Assembly (NCBI GenBank): GCA_023412845.1
Contig: JAEZRH010000053.1
Location: 1-37,174, forward strand
Source of the DNA: Bacillota bacterium
GTDB taxonomy: Bacteria > Bacillota > Clostridia > Oscillospirales > Acutalibacteraceae
Direction: 5' to 3'
DNA: 37,174 nucleotides
The notes under the pieces were generated by a model, which saw only the letters and a list, made by a program, of their open reading frames with translations, was not told the origin of the DNA and made no database searches. A program made the position numbers and the translations under genes. Positions within the stretch are counted from its first letter, which is position 1. Every line of letters starts with the position of its first letter. Shown piece after piece: positions 14,637 to 22,106 of the stretch.

Positions 14637-15425
14637 ATGGATTTCGGAGCGTTGGCGCCGACGCTGTTCTGCGGGCAGTGTTTCCGGTGGACGAAGCTGC
14701 CGGACGGTTCCTACGAGGGCATGGCGAAGGACAGATATGTGCGCATCACGCCGGAGAATCTGCCGGAGCTGCTGGAGGACGGTTTCTGGGCGGAGTATTT
14801 CGACACGGGGCTCGACTACGAAGCGATCCGCGAAAGATTCTGCGGGCTCGACCCCGTGCTTGCCGAGGCGGTCCGCTTCGCCCCGGAGATGCGGGTGCTG
14901 AACCAGGACCCATGGGAGGCGCTCTGCACGTTTCTGCTCTCGCAGTGCAACAACATCGGTCGCATCCGCGGCATGGTGGAGCGCCTGTGCGCTTCGTACG
15001 GCGCTCCGGCGGAGGGCGGCCGCCGCGCCTTCCCGCGGCCGGAGGAGCTTTCCGGTGCTGAGGAAGAAGACCTGCGCGCCCTTGGGTTCGGCTACCGGGC
15101 GCCCTATGTGCTCGACGCGGCGCGGCGGGTGCTGTCGGGCGAGATCGATTTCGGCCGGCTGCGGACCCAGCCGCTGGACGAAGCGCGCGCGGAACTCCGG
15201 CGCGTGGAGGGCGTGGGGCCGAAGGTTGCGGACTGCGCGTTGCTGTACGGCCTGCACCGGCTCGAGGCGTTCCCCATGGACGTGTGGATGAAGCGGGCCA
15301 TGGGCGGACTGTTTCCGGGCAGGGAGCCTGCCTGGTTCGGGCCGTTCGCGGGCGTCGCGCAGCAGTATCTTTTCCATTACAGCCGCTGCCATCCGGAGCT
15401 TTTCCGGGAGTCAATAAAAATTTAA
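14637..15425 (+). CDS. 8-oxoguanine DNA glycosylase/AP lyase (OGG1-like, HhH-GPD)
   Basis: A 262-residue protein. The N-terminal FCGQCFRW corresponds to the GQSFRW motif of the OGG1 N-terminal domain. The HhH-GPD module is clear: RVEGVGPKVADCALLYGLHRLEAFPMDVWMKRAM, with catalytic Lys196 (Schiff base) and Asp215. Lys plus Asp marks a bifunctional glycosylase/lyase, as opposed to AlkA. NQDPWEALCTFLLSQCNNIGRIRGMVERL is the conserved first helical region. Expected role: excision of 8-oxo-guanine opposite cytosine in base-excision repair, in the cytoplasm. The start follows AAAGGGGAAAGG closely. The gene is preceded by its own promoter and ends 32 bases before the fba -10, so it is probably monocistronic. 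A broader alkyl-base specificity is possible. Confidence 0.92.
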   Translation: MDFGALAPTLFCGQCFRWTKLPDGSYEGMAKDRYVRITPENLPELLEDGFWAEYFDTGLDYEAIRERFCGLDPVLAEAVRFAPEMRVLNQDPWEALCTFLLSQCNNIGRIRGMVERLCASYGAPAEGGRRAFPRPEELSGAEEEDLRALGFGYRAPYVLDAARRVLSGEIDFGRLRTQPLDEARAELRRVEGVGPKVADCALLYGLHRLEAFPMDVWMKRAMGGLFPGREPAWFGPFAGVAQQYLFHYSRCHPELFRESIKI

Positions 15426-15433
15426 CAATCTCC

Positions 15434-15462
15434 TTTATCTTTTCCGCCGGCTGCGGTATAAT
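15434..15462 (+). promoter_or_regulatory. Promoter of fba
   Basis: GCGGTATAAT puts a consensus -10 at 15457-15462. The -35 is poor (TTTATC at 17 bases), and the start codon lies 32 bases downstream. Confidence 0.6.
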
Positions 15463-15494
15463 AATGGCAAATGAAACGCTAGGAGTGAAAAGCC

Positions 15495-16436
15495 ATGTCG
15501 TTGGTCAATACAAAGGAACTGTTCAAAAAAGCCTATGCCGAAGGGTACGCCATCGGCGCATTCAACGTCAACAATATGGAAATCGTACAGGGAATCACCG
15601 AGGCTGCCGCGGAGATGAAGGCGCCGGTCATCCTGCAGGCTTCCGCGGGCGCGCGCAAGTACGCCAGCCACACATATCTTGTCAAGCTGGTGGAGGCCGC
15701 GGTGATCGAGCATCCCGAGATCCCGATCGTGCTGCATCTTGACCACGGCGCTTCCTACGAAATCTGCAAGGAGTGCATCGACGGCGGCTTTACTTCCGTG
15801 ATGTTCGACGGCTCCTCGAAGCCTTACGAGGCGAATGTTGAGGAAGCCAGACGCGTTGTGGAATACGCGCACAAGTACAACGTGACCGTGGAAGCCGAGC
15901 TCGGCAAGCTGGCGGGGATTGAAGACGCCGTGAACGTGGATGCCGACAAGGCCCAGTTCACCGACCCGGGCGAAGTGCAGGATTTCGTCACGAAAACCGG
16001 CGTGGATTCGCTCGCCATCGCCATCGGCACGAGCCACGGCGCGTACAAGTTCAAACCCGGCCAGAAGCCGCAGCTCCGCTTCGATATCCTGAAGGAAGTC
16101 TCCGACCGCCTGCCCGGATTCCCGATTGTGCTGCACGGCGCTTCCTCCGTCCCGCAGGAATTTGTCAAAATGGTCAATCAGTACGGCGGCAAGATGCCCG
16201 ACGCCATCGGCATCCCGGAGGAAATGCTCCGCAAGGCCGCGACCATGGCCGTCTGCAAGATCAACGTCGACTCCGACCTGCGCCTTGCCATGACCGCCAG
16301 CGTCAGAAAGCATTTCGTCGAGCATCCGGACCACTTCGATCCGCGTCAGTACCTCGGCGACGCGCGCGAGGCCATCAAGGAGATCGTTGAGCACAAGATC
16401 AACACGGTCCTCGGCTGCGCAGGCAAGGCAGACTGA
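15495..16436 (+). CDS. fba: Class II fructose-1,6-bisphosphate aldolase
   Basis: A 313-residue zinc-dependent aldolase, of normal length. It cleaves fructose-1,6-bisphosphate to dihydroxyacetone phosphate and glyceraldehyde-3-phosphate in glycolysis. The catalytic Asp83 and zinc ligand His84 lie in VLHLDHGAS. Glu135 in VEAELGKLAGIEDAV, His181 in GTSHGAYK and His214 in VLHGASSV supply the remaining metal and substrate contacts. AIGTSHGAYKF and ICKINVDSDLR are phosphate-binding segments. The N-terminus SLVNTKELFKKAYAEGYAIGAFNVNNMEI is typical. The start has AGGAG 8 bases upstream. It has its own promoter and a strong terminator, so it is monocistronic. A tagatose- or ketose-bisphosphate specificity is less likely given the overall match. 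Confidence 0.96.
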   Translation: MSLVNTKELFKKAYAEGYAIGAFNVNNMEIVQGITEAAAEMKAPVILQASAGARKYASHTYLVKLVEAAVIEHPEIPIVLHLDHGASYEICKECIDGGFTSVMFDGSSKPYEANVEEARRVVEYAHKYNVTVEAELGKLAGIEDAVNVDADKAQFTDPGEVQDFVTKTGVDSLAIAIGTSHGAYKFKPGQKPQLRFDILKEVSDRLPGFPIVLHGASSVPQEFVKMVNQYGGKMPDAIGIPEEMLRKAATMAVCKINVDSDLRLAMTASVRKHFVEHPDHFDPRQYLGDAREAIKEIVEHKINTVLGCAGKAD

Positions 16437-16479
16437 GTTTGCCTGCATAAGCCCGCCGTGAGGGGCGAAGCAGAACGGG

Positions 16480-16520
16480 GCCGCCGGGAAGGAAACGATT
16501 TTCCCTTCCCGGCGGCGTTG
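16480..16520 (+). terminator. Intrinsic terminator of fba
   Basis: A 13-bp stem (16480-16492 with 16504-16516) encloses an 11-base loop and is followed by GTTGCTCT, a weak T tail. Confidence 0.7.
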
Positions 16521-16613
16521 CTCTATCAAGTACTCTTTTCACAACCAAATTAAGACAGGGGCGGCGAGGTGAGCTGATGGAGGCCCGGTCTGCCACCGCC
16601 TGCCGCAGGGCGC

Positions 16614-16834
16614 AAAAAAGGCGCGGTATACGGATTCTTCATCCATATACAACGCCTTAAGAACGCACCGCGAAACCCAAATACCCCCCTCTGTACAAAA
16701 AGGAAAAAAGGCGGTATAATAGTTCCCGCAATGTGCCGATAATTCGGTTGCGTATGGAGCCTGAGACTCCGTGTGCAGGGGGCAGGTGCTCTAACACCTG
16801 TCTCTGCATTGCACTTCTTTTTATTATGCCCTAC
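16614..16834 (-). ncRNA. Candidate structured non-coding RNA (~220 nt, unclassified; 6S-like is one possibility)
   Basis: A minus-strand promoter (16841-16868) and a minus-strand intrinsic terminator delimit it. The terminator stem is 16620-16635 with 16641-16656, followed by six U residues from 16619 down to 16614. Between them no open frame with a ribosome site is seen. The RNA can fold with a closing helix GGCATAATA (16824-16832) against TATTATACC, an internal loop, and a second helix GCAATG/CATTGC. These close over three hairpins: CAGGTG/CACCTG, GGAG/CTCC and CCGA/TCGG. Size, an abundant-type promoter and the enclosed asymmetric bubble would suit a 6S-like RNA, but I cannot match a consensus. 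SRP RNA, tmRNA and RNase P signatures are absent. The start is estimated from the -10. Confidence 0.55.
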
Positions 16835-16840
16835 AGCCAA

Positions 16841-16868
16841 ATTATACCGCTTTTTGCCGGAAAGTCAA
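16841..16868 (-). promoter_or_regulatory. Promoter of the minus-strand non-coding RNA
   Basis: Read on the minus strand: TTGACT, 16 bases, TATAAT, within GCGGTATAAT. Confidence 0.65.
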
Positions 16869-17149
16869 TAGCAGGAGAAGCCCATACTAACGCCCCGCCA
16901 CCCGGCGGAGGGAATTTCGTTTTATTTGCCGCCCCGTGGGGCGTCGGGGCTTGGGCCGAAATAAAAGATACAGAGCTACATGTTTACGGCGATCCATCGC
17001 CGGACAGTCCGAAAGTATGGGCCTGCAGGGCCCTGGCAGATGAAAAGAAAATAGCGGGTTTTACGGAGCGGCCTCCGGGCTGCTCCGTTTTTCGCGGCGG
17101 CATCCCGCGCCACTCCTCCGGCTGCCTTTTTATTGCCAGAAAGTACCGG
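16869..17149. other. Hairpin-rich intergenic region
   Basis: No convincing gene is seen. It contains several small palindromes, such as CGGCGA-tcca-TCGCCG near 17007-17022 and a GGGCC/GGCCC pair near 17030. These are followed by a plus-strand terminator at 17063-17092, so an unrecognised plus-strand transcript may cross it. Confidence 0.4.
17063..17092 (+). terminator. Intrinsic terminator with no gene upstream
   Basis: The stem ACGGAGC/GCTCCGT with inner GCC/GGC pairing is followed by five T residues. fba already has its own terminator at 16480, so this one must end another transcript or act as an attenuator. Confidence 0.65.
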
Positions 17150-17179
17150 TTGTCCCTGCCTGAGCGGATTGTTTATAAT
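17150..17179 (+). promoter_or_regulatory. Promoter of the 584-residue membrane protein gene
   Basis: TTGTCC and TATAAT are separated by 18 bases, with the start codon 36 bases downstream. Confidence 0.6.
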
Positions 17180-17214
17180 TTATTCATAATCAATATATTG
17201 AGGGAGTGTTTTTA

Positions 17215-18969
17215 ATGGCTGATGTGAAATGCGGCGATTCCACGGAAAACGGAGATTCCTTATCTGGAAAAAGTTCCGCTGAAATGAATCCCGAATCTCA
17301 AACGGAAGGGATGGGAAAAGGAAAACCCAAAAAGTTCAAACCGTTCGCGATTGCCCTGACTTCGGTTTTTGTCGTGCTGATCGGCACGGTGCTGGTGGGC
17401 AAGCTCTGCTTCAACCGCGATTTCATGGAACTGATTCAGGGGAAAACCAGGTACGCGCAAAACGTTGAATTGGCTACGGCAAAGGCAAGTGCAGGCCAGT
17501 TGGTGGCCGGTCTGGACAAAAGCGTCAATCTCTTTAAAAGTGCGAGCGAAAAAAAGACGCTGAACGCCGACTTCCAATTCGATATCAAAGTGGAAGACCA
17601 GTTCCTGAAAGACACGAATCTGCCGGCGGAAGAAGCCGCGTCGATCCAGCAGACCGTGAAATATCTGAACAGCCTGAAAATAAACGTCAAGACACTGACC
17701 GGCGATAAAGGCACGCAGAGCAGCTTCGTTCTGACGGACCCCTCGGCGCTGAAGCTGACCGTGGATTCGCTGGTTTACAACGACGGAAAAACATATGTAC
17801 ATATTCCGGAGATCCTGGAAAAATATCTTTCCGCCGGGGATCAGGCAACTTCGCAAGTCAATCCGTACAACCTCTCCAAAATAAAATACGATCCGCAGAA
17901 ATTACAGGCAAGCCTGGAAAAGCTCGCCGCCGTTTATTCGGATTCCCTCTCCACAGCGGCGGTGAAAGCGGAAAACGATCAGAGCGTTACGATCGACGGC
18001 GTGACGGTCCGGGGGCAGAGGCTGACGGCTTCTCTGACGGAGGCCCAGACTTCGGCGATGGTGAAGGCAATCGCTCAGACGGCGAAAGACGACGAGGTCC
18101 TCTACGCGTTCGTATCCGATAATTACAGCCTGTTTTCGGCGATTGCCGGAAGCCCCGCGCAGGCCTCTTCGGAAAAGCTTACGAAAGAAGAGTATGGGAA
18201 GCTCATCGATGAGTTTTTGTCAAAGCTGAATCTCGAAACAAGCGGCGCAACTTTTTCCGCGGTCTCATACCTCTCCCAGAACGGGACGCTTTTGGCGCAT
18301 TGCTACGAGGGCGGAACGAAGACCGACAAAGGACAGTTGAATTACCTGCTTTCCGATAAGAAATACGCGGTCGAATTCCTGGCGAATCAGAAAAAAGGCT
18401 TTACGTTCAGCAACGAGAAAACAGGCGAAGGAGCCGGGAAGTTACAGCTCAAGATTAAAAGCGATCAGGAGCCGAAAAATATCGGCGTGAACGTGGATTA
18501 TTCCGGCTGCAAAACGGTTTCGTTTTTAGGTTCCGACACCACCGTCGGGAAGTATGTGATCTCTCTGTATGATCCGGACCATGAGGTGAACGACTATGTG
18601 AAGCAGGCCGGCCTGCCGGAGGCGTTCAATCAGCTGGGTCAATCGAGTTTGACGGTTGAGACCGTTCCGGACGGGAACAATCTCAGCAGCGCTTTCAGGC
18701 TTTCCGTGCCCGGGGTCCTGTCGGTTTCGGCGACCGGAAAAATGAACGGAAGTTCCGGCGCCGCGTCCATGCAGGCCGAGCCGGAGCCGGGTCAGGTGCT
18801 TGATCTTTCCAAGGATGAATCCGGCGAAGGAATGAACGAACTGTCGATGGGCGGCGTCAGGTTCCTGTCCAAAACGCTGGAGAAGGATCCGGAACTGGCG
18901 GCCGTACTGTCCGGATTCGGAATTTCGAAAGAACAGCTCGACATGCTTGCCGCCTATGCGCAGGGTTAG
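17215..18969 (+). CDS. Membrane-anchored extracytoplasmic protein of unknown function
   Basis: A 584-residue protein. The ATG at 17215 follows GAGGGAG at 8 bases; an in-frame GTG at 17206 overlaps that site. Residues 1-42 are polar and end in a basic patch (KGKPKKFKP). One transmembrane helix follows (43-65), giving a type II orientation with the bulk outside. The large domain (66-584) has no cysteine-rich or catalytic motif that I recognise. It alternates helices with beta-rich stretches (KLTVDSLVYNDGKTYVHIPEIL, VSVSATGKMNG) and ends in helical EQLDMLAAYAQG. Repeats of a VxNxDK/YNDGKTYV type recall substrate-tracking lipoproteins, but this is weak. It has its own promoter, and its codon use is visibly more A/T-rich than its neighbours, which may indicate later acquisition or weaker selection. 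Confidence 0.75.
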   Translation: MADVKCGDSTENGDSLSGKSSAEMNPESQTEGMGKGKPKKFKPFAIALTSVFVVLIGTVLVGKLCFNRDFMELIQGKTRYAQNVELATAKASAGQLVAGLDKSVNLFKSASEKKTLNADFQFDIKVEDQFLKDTNLPAEEAASIQQTVKYLNSLKINVKTLTGDKGTQSSFVLTDPSALKLTVDSLVYNDGKTYVHIPEILEKYLSAGDQATSQVNPYNLSKIKYDPQKLQASLEKLAAVYSDSLSTAAVKAENDQSVTIDGVTVRGQRLTASLTEAQTSAMVKAIAQTAKDDEVLYAFVSDNYSLFSAIAGSPAQASSEKLTKEEYGKLIDEFLSKLNLETSGATFSAVSYLSQNGTLLAHCYEGGTKTDKGQLNYLLSDKKYAVEFLANQKKGFTFSNEKTGEGAGKLQLKIKSDQEPKNIGVNVDYSGCKTVSFLGSDTTVGKYVISLYDPDHEVNDYVKQAGLPEAFNQLGQSSLTVETVPDGNNLSSAFRLSVPGVLSVSATGKMNGSSGAASMQAEPEPGQVLDLSKDESGEGMNELSMGGVRFLSKTLEKDPELAAVLSGFGISKEQLDMLAAYAQG

Positions 18970-19097
18970 GCCATCAGGGAAAAATATCCAGAAATTATGG
19001 ATGTGATTGTTACCCCGAAAACCGGAAAACCAGCATAATTCATAAAAAATAAGAGATAGAATTGGATATGCGCCATCAAGAAATTTAGCGCCCAGGG

Positions 19098-19126
19098 TTG
19101 TAATTATTGTAGGAATAAGCTATAAT
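19098..19126 (+). promoter_or_regulatory. Promoter of the EF-G paralogue
   Basis: TTGTAA and TATAAT are separated by 17 bases in an A/T-rich region, about 75 bases before the start codon. Confidence 0.7.
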
Positions 19127-19202
19127 TATCATAAATTTTTCTGAACAATTGTATGTTTTATATATAATTGCAATTTTTCTACCCTGAAAGGAGCTGTTTT
19201 TG

Positions 19203-21278
19203 GTGAAGCAATATGAGGCGAAACAAATTCTGAACCTCGCACTGGCGGGGCACAGCGGAGCGGGCAAGACAAGTCTTGCGGAGGCGATGCTGTATCTTTC
19301 CGGCGCCAGTGACCGTCTTGGCAAGATCGGCGACGGAAGCACGGTGTGCGATTATGATCCGGAGGAGATCCGGCGCAGAACATCCGTAACAACGGCGGCA
19401 GCTCCTCTGGAGTGGAAAAACTATAAGATCAACCTGCTCGACGCGCCCGGCCTGTTCGATTTCGAGGGAGGCATGTGGGAGGCGGTCCGCGCGGCGGACA
19501 GTGTGCTCATCACCGTCTCCGGCAAGGACGGCGTCAGCGTGGGCACGGAGAAGGCGGCCGCCGCCGCGGACAAACGCGGCCTTTCCAAAATCTTTTTCGT
19601 GAACGGCCTGTGCGACGAGAGCGCCGATTTCTACAAGGTCTTTGAAAACCTGAAAGCCTCTTTCGGGCCTTCGGTCTGCCCGGTCGTGGTGCCGTACATC
19701 CGCGATGGCAAGGCAAACATATATGTCAACGTGCTGGAGTACAAGGCGTATGAATATCACGACGGGAAACCCGTGGAGGTGAAGATGCCCGATATGGGCA
19801 CGCGGCTCGACGGCCTGCGCACGGCCATCTACGAAGCCGTGGCCGAGACCGGCGACGACCTGTTCGAAAAATATTTTTCCGGCGAGCAGTTCACGCCGGA
19901 GGAGGTCATTACAGGCATCAGCAAGGGCGTCAAGACGGGGACCGTATCGCCGGTCTTCTGCGGCGACGCGCTGCTGCTCAACGGCATCGATCAGCTGCTG
20001 AACGGCCTAATCTGGCTTGCCCCTCCGGCTTCCGATAAGAGCGCGGAAATCGGCGAGGACCCGGACGGCGGCCCCGTCGAGGTAGCCGCGGACGAGAACG
20101 CGCCGACGGCGGCCGTGGTGTTCAGGACCGTGGCGGACCCGTTCATCGGCAAACTTTCCTACATCAAAGTCGTCGCAGGAAAGCTCTCCGGCGAAAGCCA
20201 GGTCGTCGACATGCGAACCGGCGAAAGCATCCGCATCGGCAAAACGATGATCCTTCACGGCAAGAAACAGGAGGACGTACCCTACATCGGGGCGGGCGAT
20301 ATCGGCGCCGTGCCGAAGCTGCAGGGCGTCAGGACGGGCGACACGCTCTGCTCGCCCGCAAGAAAAGTGAAGCTTGAGGGAGTCAGCTATCCGGAGCCGG
20401 CCCTCTCTATGGCGGTCCTGCCGAAGAACAAGGGGGAAGAGGACAAGGTCGCGCAGGGAATCGTGCGGCTTGAGGAGGAAGACCCGACCATCCGCTTCCG
20501 CAACAACGCGGAGACGCACCAGATGATCCTTTCCGGCATGGGGGAGCAGCATCTGGACGTCATCGCGGCGAAGCTGAAAAAGAAGTTCGGCGTGGAGATC
20601 ATGCTGGAAAAACCGCACGTTGCGTACCGCGAGACCATCCGCAAAAAAGCGCAGGTGCAGGGCAGATATAAAAAGCAGACCGGCGGCCACGGCCAGTACG
20701 GAGACGTGTGGATCGAGTTCGAGCCGTGCGAAAGCGAGACGATGGAGTTCGCCGAACGGGTCGTCGGCGGCGCCGTGCCGAAGAACTTCTTCCCCGCGGT
20801 GGAAAAGGGACTGCGCGAATGCGTGGAAAAAGGTCCGCTGGCTGGCTACCCGGTCGTGGGCCTGAGGGCCACGCTGTACGACGGGTCGTACCACCCGGTG
20901 GACTCCTCCGAGATGTCGTTCAAAATGGCGGCGGCGCTCGCCTACAAGGCGGGGCTGCCAAAGGCTTCGCCGGTGCTTCTTGAGCCGATCGGCCTGCTGA
21001 AATGCACGGTGCCGGACGGCAACATGGGCGACATCATGGGCGAGGTCAACAAGCGCCGCGGGCGCGTGCTCGGAATGAACCCGGCGGGAGACGGGCTGCA
21101 GACGGTGGAGGCCGAGGTGCCGGAAGCCGAGATGCACGACTTCAGCACCTTCCTGCGTCAGACGACGCAGGGGCGCGGGAACTTTTCGTTCGCGTTCGCG
21201 CGCTATGAGGAAGCGCCGCCGCAGGTCGCGCAGAAGGTCATTGAATCGGCAAAGCCCGCAGAAGCTGCGGAATCGTGA
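19203..21278 (+). CDS. EF-G-like translational GTPase paralogue
   Basis: A 691-residue protein with the full EF-G domain order. Domain I has GHSGAGKTS (16-24). Domain II lies around FRTVADPFIGKLSYIKVVAGKL. Domain III has EEDPTIRFRNNAETHQMILSGMGEQHLDVIAAKLKKKFGVE, and domains IV/V have GRYKKQTGGHGQYGDVWIEFEPC and PVGLLKCTVPDGNMGDIMGEVNKRRGRVLGM. It belongs to the paralogue branch and is not the main FusA, since no rpsL/rpsG/tuf neighbours exist. Two GTPase motifs are altered: DTPGHVD reads DAPGLFD (80-86, catalytic His lost) and NKxD reads NGLC (134-137). Whether it binds or hydrolyses GTP is therefore uncertain. GTG at 19203 has the best spacing (9 bases) from AAAGGAG; TTG at 19200 is an alternative. 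Confidence 0.88.
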   Translation: MKQYEAKQILNLALAGHSGAGKTSLAEAMLYLSGASDRLGKIGDGSTVCDYDPEEIRRRTSVTTAAAPLEWKNYKINLLDAPGLFDFEGGMWEAVRAADSVLITVSGKDGVSVGTEKAAAAADKRGLSKIFFVNGLCDESADFYKVFENLKASFGPSVCPVVVPYIRDGKANIYVNVLEYKAYEYHDGKPVEVKMPDMGTRLDGLRTAIYEAVAETGDDLFEKYFSGEQFTPEEVITGISKGVKTGTVSPVFCGDALLLNGIDQLLNGLIWLAPPASDKSAEIGEDPDGGPVEVAADENAPTAAVVFRTVADPFIGKLSYIKVVAGKLSGESQVVDMRTGESIRIGKTMILHGKKQEDVPYIGAGDIGAVPKLQGVRTGDTLCSPARKVKLEGVSYPEPALSMAVLPKNKGEEDKVAQGIVRLEEEDPTIRFRNNAETHQMILSGMGEQHLDVIAAKLKKKFGVEIMLEKPHVAYRETIRKKAQVQGRYKKQTGGHGQYGDVWIEFEPCESETMEFAERVVGGAVPKNFFPAVEKGLRECVEKGPLAGYPVVGLRATLYDGSYHPVDSSEMSFKMAAALAYKAGLPKASPVLLEPIGLLKCTVPDGNMGDIMGEVNKRRGRVLGMNPAGDGLQTVEAEVPEAEMHDFSTFLRQTTQGRGNFSFAFARYEEAPPQVAQKVIESAKPAEAAES

Positions 21279-21285
21279 ATTTTTA

Positions 21286-21321
21286 CCGCCCCCTCGGCAT
21301 ATTTATTGCCAGAGGGGGCGG
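21286..21321 (+). promoter_or_regulatory. Stable hairpin containing the ribosome-binding site of the DUF4830 gene
   Basis: A 14-bp stem (21286-21299 with 21307-21321, one bulged A) has the loop TATTTAT. Its 3' arm includes the GAGGGGGCGG that would serve as ribosome site for the ATG at 21326. There is no T-run after it, so it is not a classical terminator. Confidence 0.6.
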
Positions 21322-21325
21322 AATC

Positions 21326-22066
21326 ATGTTTGTACTGTCTGTAAAACCGAACCGCAGAAAAACCGTTGCCGTGCTCGGCGTGCTGCTCATCGCCGTGACG
21401 GCGGTCATAGTGCTCGTCTCCCTGCGCAGCTCGAACGCGCAGGCCGAGTCGGCCGGGAAAAAATATTCGCTTTCCGCCGGAACGAATGAAGAACGCGTGG
21501 CGTTTTTCAAGCAGTTCGGCTGGGATGTGAAAGAAGAGCCCATCAGCACGGGCGATATCACGATCCCCGAAAATTTCAGCGACGTCTACACCACCTACAA
21601 CAACATCCAGAAGGAACAGGGCCTGGACCTCATGCCCTACGCCGGCAAGACATGCACCCAGTATATCTACCAGGTCACGAATTACCCCCAGCAGGACTAT
21701 ATGCGCGGGGCGCTGCTCGTCTATAACGGGAAGGTTGTCGGCGGCGACCTGAGCACGCCCCAGCTCGACGGCTTTATGACCGGGTTCGACGGGCAGGTCG
21801 AAAGCAACGACTATACGCTCGACCAGCCGACACTGGCGCGCGGGCCGCTCGGTGATCTGATCGACAACCGCGCATCGGGCGCGTCGTCGTCCGCCGTGTC
21901 CAAGACGCCTGCAAATGCGGCGTCGGGCGCCACGGCGTCCTCCAAGGCCGCATCGTCAAAGGCAGCGTCCTCTAAAGCCGCGCCGTCCAAAGGCACTTCG
22001 TCCGTGGAAGAAGCGAAAAAGCCGGCCTCCTCGGCCATTCCGGCAAACGCCTGGCCGACGGATTGA
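21326..22066 (+). CDS. DUF4830 domain protein, membrane anchored
   Basis: A 246-residue protein. A basic start followed by a hydrophobic segment (residues 12-33) anchors it. The domain reads NEERVAFFKQFGWDVKEEPISTGDITIPENFSDVYTTYNNIQKEQGLDLMPYAGKTCTQYIYQVTNYP, then LLVYNGKVVGGDLSTPQLDGFMTGFDG, which matches my memory of DUF4830 from Clostridia. After ~185 the tail is Ala/Ser/Lys-rich, with tandem SSKAA repeats (ASSKAASSKAASSKAAPSKG), and is probably disordered or wall-spanning. Function unknown. It begins 47 bases after the EF-G paralogue stop with a hairpin between them, so expression may depend on read-through and on opening of that hairpin. The start at 21326 is preferred over a GTG at 21275 that overlaps the upstream gene. 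Confidence 0.8.
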   Translation: MFVLSVKPNRRKTVAVLGVLLIAVTAVIVLVSLRSSNAQAESAGKKYSLSAGTNEERVAFFKQFGWDVKEEPISTGDITIPENFSDVYTTYNNIQKEQGLDLMPYAGKTCTQYIYQVTNYPQQDYMRGALLVYNGKVVGGDLSTPQLDGFMTGFDGQVESNDYTLDQPTLARGPLGDLIDNRASGASSSAVSKTPANAASGATASSKAASSKAASSKAAPSKGTSSVEEAKKPASSAIPANAWPTD

Positions 22067-22106
22067 CCTTCGCCCCGGCCGCGGGTATACTATGTATAAA
22101 ATACCG

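Noticed and set aside
16721..16830. tRNA, SRP RNA, tmRNA or RNase P RNA in the structured segment
   Set aside because: No T-loop GTTCGAATC, no GGAAGGAAGCAGC-type SRP core, no tmRNA Ala acceptor arm and no RNase P core motifs are present.
16733..17215. A 160-codon open frame on the plus strand
   Set aside because: It has no ribosome site, crosses the RNA candidate and an intrinsic terminator (17063-17092), and encodes no recognisable domain.
21900..22020. CRISPR-like short repeats
   Set aside because: The repeated units are in-frame codons for SSKAA repeats at the end of the DUF4830 protein, with no spacers of constant length.
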